15,887 nucleotides of DNA from E44-bin88 sp050123275 (GTDB taxonomy: Bacteria > Chloroflexota > Dehalococcoidia > Dehalococcoidales > BS750m-G39). The translations under genes and the position numbers were made by a program. Position 1 is the first letter of the stretch. Every line of letters starts with the position of its first letter. The DNA is taken from contig JASFHK010000018.1 in the NCBI GenBank assembly GCA_050123275.1, positions 1 to 15,887 of the forward strand, written 5' to 3'. Shown here in pieces: positions 1 through 6,857 of this stretch. The notes under the pieces were generated by a model. The model saw nothing but the letters and a program-made list of their open reading frames with translations, made no database searches and was not told where the DNA came from.

Positions 1-839
1 GTACCTGAGTCGAACTTATCTATAGAAATAAAAAGAGGTTCGCCGGAGACGACATCAACGTAAATGCCCTCTTCTTTGTTATCCCAGTACTCATTATCGA
101 AAGGGGACTCGGTACCGTTCTGCTGCGTAACCTCATACTGCAGCGGGGTCAACATGGCTCGCAACTCTTCATCGGTCGGCTTTTTGTAATCTTCATAGCC
201 ACTCTCTTCTGCTGGCCATATCGCTTGCAGGTACTCGGCTCTACCCGAATGCTGTTTATAATATTCGTACGTGGTTGGATGTTTCTGGTAGTGATCCTGG
301 TGGTAATCCTCTGCCGGATAGAACTCTTTATAGGCTATAATTTCGGTCACAATCGGTTTATCGTACCTGCCGGATTCTTCCAGCCGGAGCTTGGACTCCT
401 CGGCTAAATCCTTTTGCTGCTGATTATGATAGAAAATTGCGGTCCGGTACTGTGACCCCCGGTCGGCAAACTGGCCGCCGGAATCGGTAGGGTCGATTTG
501 TCTCCAGTAAACATCAAGCAGTTCCTCATAGGTTATCCTGTCCGGGTCGTATCTGACCTGAATGGCCTCGTAATGGCCGGTTTCCCCGGATGAAACTTCT
601 TGGTAGCTCGGGTTTTCTAGGTCTCCGCCTGTATAACCGGTTATTACTTCATCAACACCGTATAGATTTTCGAAGGGCGGCTCCATACACCAGAAACAGC
701 CTCCGGCGAAGGTGGCGTATTCGGCCCCTTCGTTAACACCGTTTCCCATTGATGAATCCTCCGACATATCGGCGCAAGCCGCCGTCAGGGCCATTATCGC
801 CGCAACTAAAACACATGTAATGGCCAACGGTATTTTCAT
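1..839 (-). CDS. msrAB: Lipoprotein MsrA-MsrB fusion, peptide methionine sulfoxide reductase (3' end beyond window)
   Basis: Reduces methionine-S-sulfoxide (MsrA) and methionine-R-sulfoxide (MsrB) in oxidised proteins. The reading frame starts at ATG 839 and stays open to the left edge (279 residues visible). Residues 1-22 form a hydrophobic leader ending in a lipobox-like LTAAC (Cys22), so I infer membrane anchoring outside the cytoplasm. The MsrA domain spans about 40-205, with GCFWC at 47-51 (catalytic Cys48), a TGYTGG segment at 67-72 and YHQDHYQKH at 179-187. From about 229 the sequence LTPLQYEVTQQNGTE begins an MsrB domain whose zinc-site and catalytic cysteines lie outside the window. 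Its ATG lies one base after the stop of the upstream CoA-binding gene, so translation is probably coupled. By eye the base composition is less GC-rich than the region to the right. The family call is secure; the lipoprotein reading is an inference because Thr sits at lipobox position -3. Confidence 0.93.
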   Translation of the reverse strand, partial: MKIPLAITCVLVAAIMALTAACADMSEDSSMGNGVNEGAEYATFAGGCFWCMEPPFENLYGVDEVITGYTGGDLENPSYQEVSSGETGHYEAIQVRYDPDRITYEELLDVYWRQIDPTDSGGQFADRGSQYRTAIFYHNQQQKDLAEESKLRLEESGRYDKPIVTEIIAYKEFYPAEDYHQDHYQKHPTTYEYYKQHSGRAEYLQAIWPAEESGYEDYKKPTDEELRAMLTPLQYEVTQQNGTESPFDNEYWDNKEEGIYVDVVSGEPLFISIDKFDSG

Positions 840-840
840 T

Positions 841-1278
841 TTAGCTTTTCTTATCATCCTTACCGGCTTGTAGTCTCAGGTGCTCCTTGCGCATACACCT
901 ATCCATGATTACCATCAGCCCCGCTTCCCTAGCCCGGGACGCGGCCGCCTTGTTTACCACGCCTTCCTGCATCCATACCGCCTTGGCCCCTATTTTAATC
1001 GCCTCCTCAACGATAGCCGGCACTTCTTCGGAGCGTCGGAAGATATCGACCACGTCGACCCGCTCGGGAATTGAGGCCAGGTCGGGATAGGAAGTCTCGC
1101 CGACTATCTCCTTTTCCTCGGGGTTTACCGGGATTATCCGGTACCCATTTTCCTTTAGGTAGCTGGCTACCCTGTGGCTCGGTCGCTCCGGTTTTGTGGA
1201 AAGACCGACCACGGCCACAACCCGGCTGGAGTGCAGGATTTCGGAGGATATTTTATCGGTTTCGCTTATTTCGCTCAC
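841..1278 (-). CDS. CoA-binding domain protein (COG1832/YccU-like)
   Basis: Small Rossmann-fold protein of the CoA_binding_2 family, 145 residues with the chosen start. The N-terminal nucleotide-binding strand and loop is VVAVVGLSTKPERPSHRVA, followed by LKENGYRIIPVNP, then DVVDIFRR and AVWMQEGVVN, all typical of the family. The physiological role of the family is unsettled; members bind CoA or a similar nucleotide. I chose GTG 1278 because a purine-rich GGGGAAGGG Shine-Dalgarno-like stretch lies about 8 bases upstream. An in-frame TTG at 1308 would add ten residues (MPKARGRETP) but has no ribosome site. It is followed immediately by the MsrAB gene, suggesting a two-gene operon. I found no confident promoter in the AT-rich 195 bases upstream. 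Confidence 0.9.
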   Translation of the reverse strand: MSEISETDKISSEILHSSRVVAVVGLSTKPERPSHRVASYLKENGYRIIPVNPEEKEIVGETSYPDLASIPERVDVVDIFRRSEEVPAIVEEAIKIGAKAVWMQEGVVNKAAASRAREAGLMVIMDRCMRKEHLRLQAGKDDKKS

Positions 1279-1473
1279 TGGCGTTTCCCTTCCCCTTGCT
1301 TTCGGCAAGGTAATGCTTAATAGCTGACTGAAAAAAGGGTTACCTTAGTATTCTAGAGGGTCGGTGATATAGAAGTTATAAAATAAGGGGGGAAAAACTT
1401 GCATTATTGTGACATTATTAGGATGGCCTTAACTGAGGTTTAAGAACAAATTGTACGGTTGGGAATAAAAACC

Positions 1474-1545
<72 letters not shown>

Positions 1546-1556
1546 ACAGGCAGCAT

Positions 1557-1586
1557 AATATAGCACGCCCGGCTTCGCGGTGTCAA
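1557..1586 (-). promoter_or_regulatory. Sigma70-type promoter of the tRNA gene
   Basis: Read on the minus strand, a perfect -35 TTGACA (1586-1581) is followed after 18 bases by TATATT (1562-1557). The start point would fall around 1550, leaving only about five bases before the tRNA 5' end. Position and near-consensus match make it the likely tRNA promoter. Confidence 0.75.
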
Positions 1587-1605
1587 TGTAAGGCGAGGGG
1601 ATTCA

Positions 1606-1752
1606 CCCCGTTCCGCCCCGCCTTGTCGAACGTGGGTCTTTCGACCCAACCCAGCCCGTCCTGATGAGTAAACTCCTTAACCTGTGGGCGCGTTGCCCCG
1701 TCCCACCTTGTTGTGCGCACGTCTTTCTTACCCGCCCAGCCCGCCCTTAGAG
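1606..1752. repeat. Two degenerate direct copies of a ~60-bp intergenic element
   Basis: Copy one is about 1606-1669 and copy two about 1696-1752. Both run in the same order through CCCCGT, CCTTG, GTCTTTC, ACCC, CCCAGCCCG and GAGT, with small gaps between the blocks; identity is roughly two thirds by eye. Copy one contains a perfect hairpin, TGGGTC-TTTC-GACCCA (1633-1648). Copy two contains the 8-bp palindrome GTGCGCAC (1713-1720). Together with the surrounding 1546-1917, which has no convincing gene, this looks like non-coding repeat-derived DNA. Membership of a genome-wide repeat family cannot be judged from one window. Confidence 0.5.
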
Positions 1753-1821
1753 TTGATTCACCCTCTAGAATTCCTTCTTGGTTACGTGGCCTTCCGCCTT
1801 CACCTGTTTCGGGTGTGTGCC

Positions 1822-1851
1822 TTGACGCTAACGGAAGCCCTCTGCTAAAAT
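1822..1851 (+). promoter_or_regulatory. Promoter of the beta-oxidation gene cluster
   Basis: TTGACG at 1822-1827 and TAAAAT at 1846-1851 are separated by 18 bases, with TGC directly before the -10 (extended -10). The predicted start near 1858 leaves a leader of about 60 bases before the crotonase ATG at 1918. Confidence 0.65.
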
Positions 1852-1879
1852 CCACTCGGTTGTACCCCTCTTTTATTTC

Positions 1880-1893
1880 AAAAACCGGTTTTT
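1880..1893. promoter_or_regulatory. Perfect 14-bp palindrome in the crotonase leader, candidate operator
   Basis: AAAAACCGGTTTTT is exactly self-complementary. It lies about 20 bases after the predicted transcription start and 12 bases before the AAGGAGG ribosome site (1905-1911). Such placement suits a repressor operator (for instance a TetR-type regulator of fatty-acid genes), but no regulator gene is in the window, so the function is inference. Confidence 0.35.
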
Positions 1894-1917
1894 CAAACGT
1901 CGCGAAGGAGGTCTTTT

Positions 1918-2688
1918 ATGGCTATTGATTATAAGAAAGAAGGTCGGATTGCCATTTTCACCATTAATCGCCCCGAGGCGATGAACGCCCTTAACGTGGA
2001 AACGATAGGGGAGCTGCGCGAGGCGATGAGTGCTTTCCGGGACGACGACGAGCTGTGGGTGGGCATCGTCACCGGCGCTGGTGAAAAAGCCTTTTGCGGC
2101 GGCGCCGACATCAAGAATACACTGCCTTTCATGCAGGCGCACAGCCGGGACCCGTGGGCGATGCCGGCCAGCATCATGCGGGGACTGGAGCTATGGAAAC
2201 CCATGATTGCCGCCATCAACGGCATGGCTCTGGGCGGCGGGCTGGAGCTGGCTCTGGCCTGCGACATCAGGATTGCCGCCGAGGGCGCCCGCTTGGGCAC
2301 GCCCGAGGTGACCTTGGGGCTGATTCCGGGGTGGGGTGGCACGCAGCGCCTGCCGCGCGCGGTCCCCTGGTGCAAGGCGGCCGAGATGCTGCTCATGGGC
2401 AAGCTGGTCGACGCCGCGGAGGCCTACCGCATCGGCCTGGTGAATAAAGTGGTGCCCCCGGCGGAGGTTTTGTCCACCGCCAAAGAGTGGGCGGAAGCCA
2501 TCTGCAAGGCGGCGCCGCTGGCGGTAAGGGCGGCCAAGGAAGCCATGCTGCGTGGCTCGGCGATGACCATCGAAGAGGGGTTGAGGCTGGAGAACGCGCT
2601 GGTCGCCTCCGTGCTGGCCACCGATGACTTTAACGAGGGAACTACGGCTTTTGTGGAAAAGAGGAAGCCGAACTATAAAGCTAAATAA
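1918..2688 (+). CDS. Enoyl-CoA hydratase (crotonase family)
   Basis: Hydrates a 2-trans-enoyl-CoA such as crotonyl-CoA to the (S)-3-hydroxyacyl-CoA in the cytoplasm. The 256 residues match the usual single-domain crotonase length. The first oxyanion-hole region is KAFCGGADIKN (57-67) and the second ALGGGLELALACD (104-116). Both catalytic glutamates of true hydratases appear to be present: Glu110 (GGLE) and Glu130 (GTPEVTLG), followed by the signature LIPGWGGTQRLPRAV. ATG 1918 is supported by AAGGAGG seven bases upstream. It is the first gene of a three-gene set with the dehydrogenase (20 bases downstream) and thiolase, which fits a short-chain beta-oxidation or reverse butyrate-type role. Exact chain-length preference cannot be read from the sequence. 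Confidence 0.94.
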   Translation: MAIDYKKEGRIAIFTINRPEAMNALNVETIGELREAMSAFRDDDELWVGIVTGAGEKAFCGGADIKNTLPFMQAHSRDPWAMPASIMRGLELWKPMIAAINGMALGGGLELALACDIRIAAEGARLGTPEVTLGLIPGWGGTQRLPRAVPWCKAAEMLLMGKLVDAAEAYRIGLVNKVVPPAEVLSTAKEWAEAICKAAPLAVRAAKEAMLRGSAMTIEEGLRLENALVASVLATDDFNEGTTAFVEKRKPNYKAK

Positions 2689-2708
2689 ACTTTAAGGAGA
2701 GGAGCATC

Positions 2709-3563
2709 ATGGAAATCAAGAAGATCGGAGTGGTGGGTTGCGGCTCCATGGGCGCGGGCATCGCTCAGCTTTGCGCTCAGTCGGGCTTTGAGGTGGTGGC
2801 ATCGGAGATAAACGACGAATTACTCAACCGGGGCATGGGCTTAATCGACAAGACGCTGTCCCGCAGCGTGGAAAAGGGTAAAATGGCCCAGGCGGACAAG
2901 GACGCTATCATGGGTCGCCTCAAGGGAACCACCAACACCAAGGATTTCGCCGACTGCCAGCTGGTCATCGAAGCCGTTATCGAGAACCTTGACCTTAAAA
3001 AGAAGATTTTCGCCGAGCTGGACGGTATTTTGCCCAAGGACGCTATCCTGGCCACCAACACCTCCTGCCTGTCCATCATCGACATGGCTTTCGTCACCAA
3101 GCGGCCGGACAAGGTAGTGGGGTTGCATTTCTTCAACCCGGCGCCGGTTATGAAGCTCCTCGAAATCGTGAAAACCATCGCCACCAGCGACGAGACGATG
3201 GCGGCCAGTAAAGCGCTGGGCGCCAAGCTGGGCAAGACCACCGTCGTCGCCAAGGACGCCCCCGGCTTTATCGTCAACCGTCTCTGGATACCCTTCATGC
3301 TCCATTCCATCAAACTCTACGAAGAGGGTGTCGCCAGCCGCGAGGACATCGACAACGCCATCCAGCTGGGCCTCAACTACCCGATGGGCCCGCTGACCCT
3401 CTCCGACATGGTCGGTATCGACGTGGTCAAGTTCGTCTCCGACGCGCTCTACGAGCAGCTTAAAGACCCGCGCTACATCGTGCCCACGCTGGTGGACAAG
3501 ATGGTGGCGGCCAACTGGCTGGGGCGCAAGACGGGCAAGGGTTTCTACGACTACAGCAAGTAG
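2709..3563 (+). CDS. hbd: 3-hydroxybutyryl-CoA / 3-hydroxyacyl-CoA dehydrogenase
   Basis: Oxidises (S)-3-hydroxyacyl-CoA to 3-ketoacyl-CoA, or the reverse, with NAD(P). At 284 residues it matches the short stand-alone enzymes such as clostridial Hbd. The N-terminal Rossmann motif GVVGCGSMGAGIAQ begins at residue 7. Catalytic positions align exactly in spacing with the mammalian enzyme: Ser119 (NTSC), His140 (GLHFFNPAP), Glu152 (LLEIV) and Asn190 (IVNR). The C-terminal helical dimerisation domain (about 190-284) ends with WLGRKTGKGFYDYSK, typical of the family. The ribosome site AAGGAGAGGAG directly precedes ATG 2709. It sits between the crotonase and the thiolase and would supply acetoacetyl-CoA to the latter. 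Cofactor preference is not assigned. Confidence 0.95.
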   Translation: MEIKKIGVVGCGSMGAGIAQLCAQSGFEVVASEINDELLNRGMGLIDKTLSRSVEKGKMAQADKDAIMGRLKGTTNTKDFADCQLVIEAVIENLDLKKKIFAELDGILPKDAILATNTSCLSIIDMAFVTKRPDKVVGLHFFNPAPVMKLLEIVKTIATSDETMAASKALGAKLGKTTVVAKDAPGFIVNRLWIPFMLHSIKLYEEGVASREDIDNAIQLGLNYPMGPLTLSDMVGIDVVKFVSDALYEQLKDPRYIVPTLVDKMVAANWLGRKTGKGFYDYSK

Positions 3564-3622
3564 GGCCGGCCGCTGTTTTTAAATTGAATAAGTTTTAGCC
3601 AGATATATAAGGAGGCATTTCT

Positions 3623-4894
3623 ATGACCGAGGTGGTAATTGTCAGCGGGGTGAGAACGGCTATCGCCAACTACGGCGGGGCGCTCAAGGATGTCCCGGCG
3701 GCCAAGCTGGGCAGCATCGTCATCAAAGGGGCGCTTAAAAAAGCCGGCCTGAAGCCCAAGGGCGACGCCAGCTATGCCCCGCAGTCGCTCAAAGGCGAGG
3801 GCACTATCGAGCTGGAAAAGAAATACGCCGACTGGGACGATTCGCTGAAAGAGGTTCCCGTCGACGAGGTTATCATGGGCAACGTTATTCAGGGAGGGCA
3901 GGGCCAGAACCCCGCCCGCCAGGCGTCCATCTACGCCGGCGTACCCAAAGAGATAAACGCCTTTACCGTGAACAAGGTCTGTGCCTCCGGCATGAAGGCG
4001 GTGGCTTTAGCCGCCCAGGCCATCAAGGCCGGTGACGCCGAAATCATCGTCGCCGGCGGCATGGAGAACATGAGCGCCGTACCTTACTACGCGCCCAAGA
4101 TGCGCTGGGGCGCCCGCATGTTCAACGCCGAGATGGTGGACGGCATGGTCCACGACGGCCTCTGGGAGATATTCTACGATTATCACATGGGCTTGACCTC
4201 GGAGAACATCGCCGAGAAGTATAACATCAGCCGCACCGCGCAGGACGAGTTCGCCCTGGAGAGCAACAACCGCGCCCTGGCGGCGATAAAGAACGGCATC
4301 TTCAAGCAGGAAATCGTGCCCGTCGAGGTCAGGGTCAAGAAAGAGACCAAGCAGTTCGACACCGACGAACACCCCCGCCAGACCTCGATGGAGCTTTTGG
4401 GCAAGCTGCCCGCCGTCTTCAAGAAGGACGGCGGCGTTACCGCCGGTAACGCCTCGGCCATCACCGATGCCGCCGCCGCTCTGGTGGTGATGTCGGCGGA
4501 CAAGGCCAAGGAGCTGGGCTTAAAACCGATGGCCAGGGTCAAGGCTTATGCCGCCGGCGGCGTCGACCCGGCCTTCATGGGGCTGGGGGTGGTGCCGGCC
4601 ACCAGGAAAGCGCTCAAGCTGGCCGGGCTAACCCTGAAGGATATCGATTACATCGAGCTTAACGAGGCCTTCGCCTCCCAGTCGCTGGGCTGCGTAAAGG
4701 AGCTCGGTTTCGACATGAGCAAGACCAACCGCTACGGCGGCGGAATCTCGCTGGGGCATCCCATCGGCTGCACCGGCGCCCGTATTCTGGTGACGCTGGC
4801 CCACGAAATGGCGCGGCAGAACTATAAACTGGGTCTGGCGACGCTTTGCATCGGCGGCGGGCAGGGGATGGCGATGGTTCTGGAGAGGGGTTAG
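3623..4894 (+). CDS. Acetyl-CoA acetyltransferase (thiolase) with N-terminal insertion
   Basis: Cleaves 3-ketoacyl-CoA with CoA, or condenses two acetyl-CoA. Catalytic residues are all visible: Cys120 in VNKVCASGMKA, His379 in SLGHPIGCTGAR and Cys409 in CIGGGQG, with the NEAFA motif between them. At 423 residues it is about 30 longer than the usual 390-395. All three catalytic positions are shifted by exactly 31 relative to the Zoogloea enzyme (Cys89, His348, Cys378), which places a single insertion at about residues 44-78, a charged segment containing SLKGEGTIELEKKYADWDD. A good site, AAGGAGG, lies just before ATG 3623. It is the third gene of the crotonase-dehydrogenase-thiolase set, after a 59-base gap. 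Degradative versus biosynthetic direction cannot be told from sequence. Confidence 0.95.
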   Translation: MTEVVIVSGVRTAIANYGGALKDVPAAKLGSIVIKGALKKAGLKPKGDASYAPQSLKGEGTIELEKKYADWDDSLKEVPVDEVIMGNVIQGGQGQNPARQASIYAGVPKEINAFTVNKVCASGMKAVALAAQAIKAGDAEIIVAGGMENMSAVPYYAPKMRWGARMFNAEMVDGMVHDGLWEIFYDYHMGLTSENIAEKYNISRTAQDEFALESNNRALAAIKNGIFKQEIVPVEVRVKKETKQFDTDEHPRQTSMELLGKLPAVFKKDGGVTAGNASAITDAAAALVVMSADKAKELGLKPMARVKAYAAGGVDPAFMGLGVVPATRKALKLAGLTLKDIDYIELNEAFASQSLGCVKELGFDMSKTNRYGGGISLGHPIGCTGARILVTLAHEMARQNYKLGLATLCIGGGQGMAMVLERG

Positions 4895-4895
4895 G

Positions 4896-5072
4896 TTACT
4901 TCTTGCCCCGTTTGGCGTAATCGGGACACCAGGTAGCGTTGGGCCTTTCCGGGCGGTGACAGGTGCTGCGCCAGTCCCACTTGCAACTGTCGCAGAGGAA
5001 GATGTGCATACCCAGCATCTTCTTGATTCTGATTTTCATCCTGTCGCCCCAGGAGGGCTTGTTCTTCTTCAT
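4896..5072 (-). CDS. Small four-cysteine putative zinc-binding protein (58 aa)
   Basis: I do not recognise a named family. The frame encodes 58 residues starting MKKNKPSWGDRMKIRIKKML, with a basic N-terminus and four cysteines at 27, 30, 38 and 49 (CDSC, STCHRPERP, TWCPDY). This C-x2-C-x7-C-x10-C spacing suggests a small zinc-binding fold. It ends KRGKK. Support for a real gene: the cysteine arrangement, the fit between the thiolase stop (one base away, convergent) and corA, and a good minus-strand promoter 33 bases upstream of the start. The ribosome site is weak. Its function is unknown; nucleic-acid or protein binding is a possibility suggested only by the basic charge and cysteines. Confidence 0.72.
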   Translation of the reverse strand: MKKNKPSWGDRMKIRIKKMLGMHIFLCDSCKWDWRSTCHRPERPNATWCPDYAKRGKK

Positions 5073-5111
5073 AGCCTGATACCGGGCGTAGCCTTCGTTG
5101 TTTCGCTATAG

Positions 5112-5140
5112 AATATAACAGATAGGGTGTTATTTGGCAA
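5112..5140 (-). promoter_or_regulatory. Promoter of the four-cysteine small protein
   Basis: On the minus strand TTGCCA (5140-5135) and TATATT (5117-5112) are separated by an ideal 17 bases. The predicted start near 5105 gives a leader of about 33 bases to ATG 5072. Confidence 0.6.
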
Positions 5141-5146
5141 CGATTG

Positions 5147-5155
5147 TGATAGAAT
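5147..5155 (+). promoter_or_regulatory. Possible extended -10 promoter of corA
   Basis: TGA-TAGAAT matches an extended -10 element 34 bases before the corA ATG. No good -35 is visible at the right distance. It would lie back to back with the minus-strand promoter of the small cysteine protein. Confidence 0.35.
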
Positions 5156-5188
5156 AGGGCGTGGTTTTTAGGAAAGAGAGGGGCGCGA

Positions 5189-6169
5189 ATGGCTATCCCC
5201 AGGATGAGAAGAGGCAAAAAGGCGGCCCCCGAGGTAATTCGGGAGGCGGGCAAGCTGAATATCGAGTCGGTTACCGGCGAGGGACTGACCTGGATTAATA
5301 TCGAGTCTCCGGGCAAGGAGGAGACGGACTATCTGGCGCAAAACTACCCCTTCCACCCCCTCGATCTGGACGACTGCCTGAGCCGCATCCAGCGGCCCAA
5401 GATCGACCGCTACGACGAGTACCTTTTCCTGGTCTTTCATTTCCCCGTTTTCAGCCGCGAGGCCAGGGTGACCACCCCCAGCCAGGTCTCGGTATTTATC
5501 GGCAAAGACTACCTCATCACGCTGCACAAGGGCGACCTCAAGCCGCTGGTGAACCTGTTCAACCAGTGCCAGGGCGACGAGGACATTCGTAAAGAGCACT
5601 TCGGCCGGGGTTCGGGCTACCTGCTCTACCGCATCATCGACCGCATGGTGGACTACTGCTTCCCCATACTCAACAAAATCGGGGGCAACATCGAGGCGGT
5701 GGAGGACTCCATCTTCGCCATCAAGGCGCGGGGCACCATCCGCGAAATCTCGACGCTGCGCCGCGACGTTATCTCCTTCCGCCGCATCATCTGGCCGATG
5801 CGGGCGGTTATCGGCGGCATCGAGCCCAAAATACGCCGCTTTTCCAAGATGGACCTGGAGGTCTATTTCGGGGATACCGTGGATCACCTGGACAAGATAT
5901 GGGACGCTCTCGATGAATACAAGGAGATTATCGAGGGCCTCAACGACACCTACGATTCCATCGCCACCAACCGCACCAACGAGGTCATGCGCATGCTGAC
6001 CGTTATCGCCACCATCCTGCTGCCGCTGACGGTAATCGCCTCTATCTTCGGCATGAACGTGCCGTTGCCTTTCCAGGAATCGCCCTATTCCCTGATAATC
6101 GTTTTCATCATCTGGGCGGTGGTGGTGGCCGGCATGCTCTATTTCTTCCGCCGCCACCACTGGATATAG
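5189..6169 (+). CDS. corA: CorA-family divalent cation (Mg2+/Co2+) transporter
   Basis: Inner-membrane channel protein for magnesium or cobalt, acting as a pentamer in known members. The 326 residues comprise a long cytoplasmic N-terminal domain (about 1-265) and two C-terminal membrane helices (about 268-287 and 302-318). The defining GMN motif is at 288-290 (SIFGMNVPLPF), with Phe where many members have Tyr just before it. The tail YFFRRHHWI is positively charged, as usual. ATG 5189 follows a purine-rich GGAAAGAGAGGGG site. It starts a run of four closely spaced plus-strand genes; the next begins eight bases after its stop. Mg2+ versus another divalent ion cannot be settled from sequence. 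Confidence 0.94.
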   Translation: MAIPRMRRGKKAAPEVIREAGKLNIESVTGEGLTWINIESPGKEETDYLAQNYPFHPLDLDDCLSRIQRPKIDRYDEYLFLVFHFPVFSREARVTTPSQVSVFIGKDYLITLHKGDLKPLVNLFNQCQGDEDIRKEHFGRGSGYLLYRIIDRMVDYCFPILNKIGGNIEAVEDSIFAIKARGTIREISTLRRDVISFRRIIWPMRAVIGGIEPKIRRFSKMDLEVYFGDTVDHLDKIWDALDEYKEIIEGLNDTYDSIATNRTNEVMRMLTVIATILLPLTVIASIFGMNVPLPFQESPYSLIIVFIIWAVVVAGMLYFFRRHHWI

Positions 6170-6176
6170 TACAGAG

Positions 6177-6842
6177 ATGAAGGTTTCGCACCGACTGCTT
6201 ATTATCGCCGCCCTTTTCGTCGCCTGTTTCATCACCGCTAACGTCATCTCGGTCAAAATGATAAGCTTGGGGCCCTTCATCGTTTTCGCCGGCGTTTTTA
6301 TTTTCCCCCTGAGCTATATCACCGGCGACGTGCTCACCGAGGTCTACGGCTACCGTGTCGCCCGCCGCGTTATCTGGCTGGGTTTCGCCTGTAACCTTAT
6401 CTTCGTTGTCTTCGTCTGGATAGGGCAGATTCTGCCCGGGGCGGAGGGCTGGGAGCTGCAGGGGGCTTACGAGAGCATTCTGGGCTACACGCCGCGCTTG
6501 CTTTTGGCTTCTGTCTGCGGCTATTTAGTCGGGGAGTTCGCCAACTCCTACGTGCTGGCCAAGATGAAGATTTTCACCCGGGGGCGCTGGCTGTGGAGCC
6601 GCACCATCGGCTCGACCATAATCGGGGAGGGGCTGGATACCGCCGTCTTCGCCACCATCGCCACCCTGGGCACCCCCTTCTTCATGCCCACTGTGATTTT
6701 GAGCCAGTGGTTTATCAAGGTGGTGGTCGAAATAGTAGCCACGCCGGCCACCTACGCCGTGGTCGGCTATTTGAAACGGAAGGAAGGCGTGGACAGCTAT
6801 GACCGCTGCACCAACTTCAACCCCTTCCGCGTTTTGGACTAG
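6177..6842 (+). CDS. yhhQ: Queuosine precursor transporter (YhhQ/DUF165 family)
   Basis: Integral membrane protein of the VUT/YhhQ family; the E. coli member imports 7-deazaguanine precursors (preQ0/preQ1) for queuosine in tRNA. The 221 residues are strongly hydrophobic with about six membrane segments. Family hallmarks include ITGDVLTEVYGYRVARRVIW (about 49-68), GEFANSYVLAKMK and the TIIGEGLDTAVF segment. The C-terminus is hydrophilic (YLKRKEGVDSYDRC). The start ATG 6177 is only seven bases after the corA stop and has a weak ribosome site, so coupled translation is likely. No tgt or other queuosine gene is nearby, so substrate assignment rests on family alone. Confidence 0.9.
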   Translation: MKVSHRLLIIAALFVACFITANVISVKMISLGPFIVFAGVFIFPLSYITGDVLTEVYGYRVARRVIWLGFACNLIFVVFVWIGQILPGAEGWELQGAYESILGYTPRLLLASVCGYLVGEFANSYVLAKMKIFTRGRWLWSRTIGSTIIGEGLDTAVFATIATLGTPFFMPTVILSQWFIKVVVEIVATPATYAVVGYLKRKEGVDSYDRCTNFNPFRVLD

Positions 6843-6857
6843 ATAGAGAGCTTTAAG

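Noticed and set aside
225..407. A 60-residue plus-strand hydrophobic frame at the left end
   Set aside because: It is antisense to the MsrA domain, whose conserved motifs are continuous through this stretch.
1583..1855. A 90-residue minus-strand open frame upstream of the crotonase
   Set aside because: It spans both degenerate repeat copies, overlaps the tRNA promoter and the crotonase promoter, has no ribosome site I trust and no recognisable domain.
4891..5316. A 141-residue minus-strand frame over the thiolase-corA gap
   Set aside because: It is in a different frame from the four-cysteine protein, overlaps corA and ends without any recognisable feature; the 58-residue frame explains the region better.
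5168..6280. A 370-residue open frame antisense to corA
   Set aside because: It is the mirror of GC-rich corA codons; composition is low-complexity in D, G, V and A and no domain is visible, while corA is secure.
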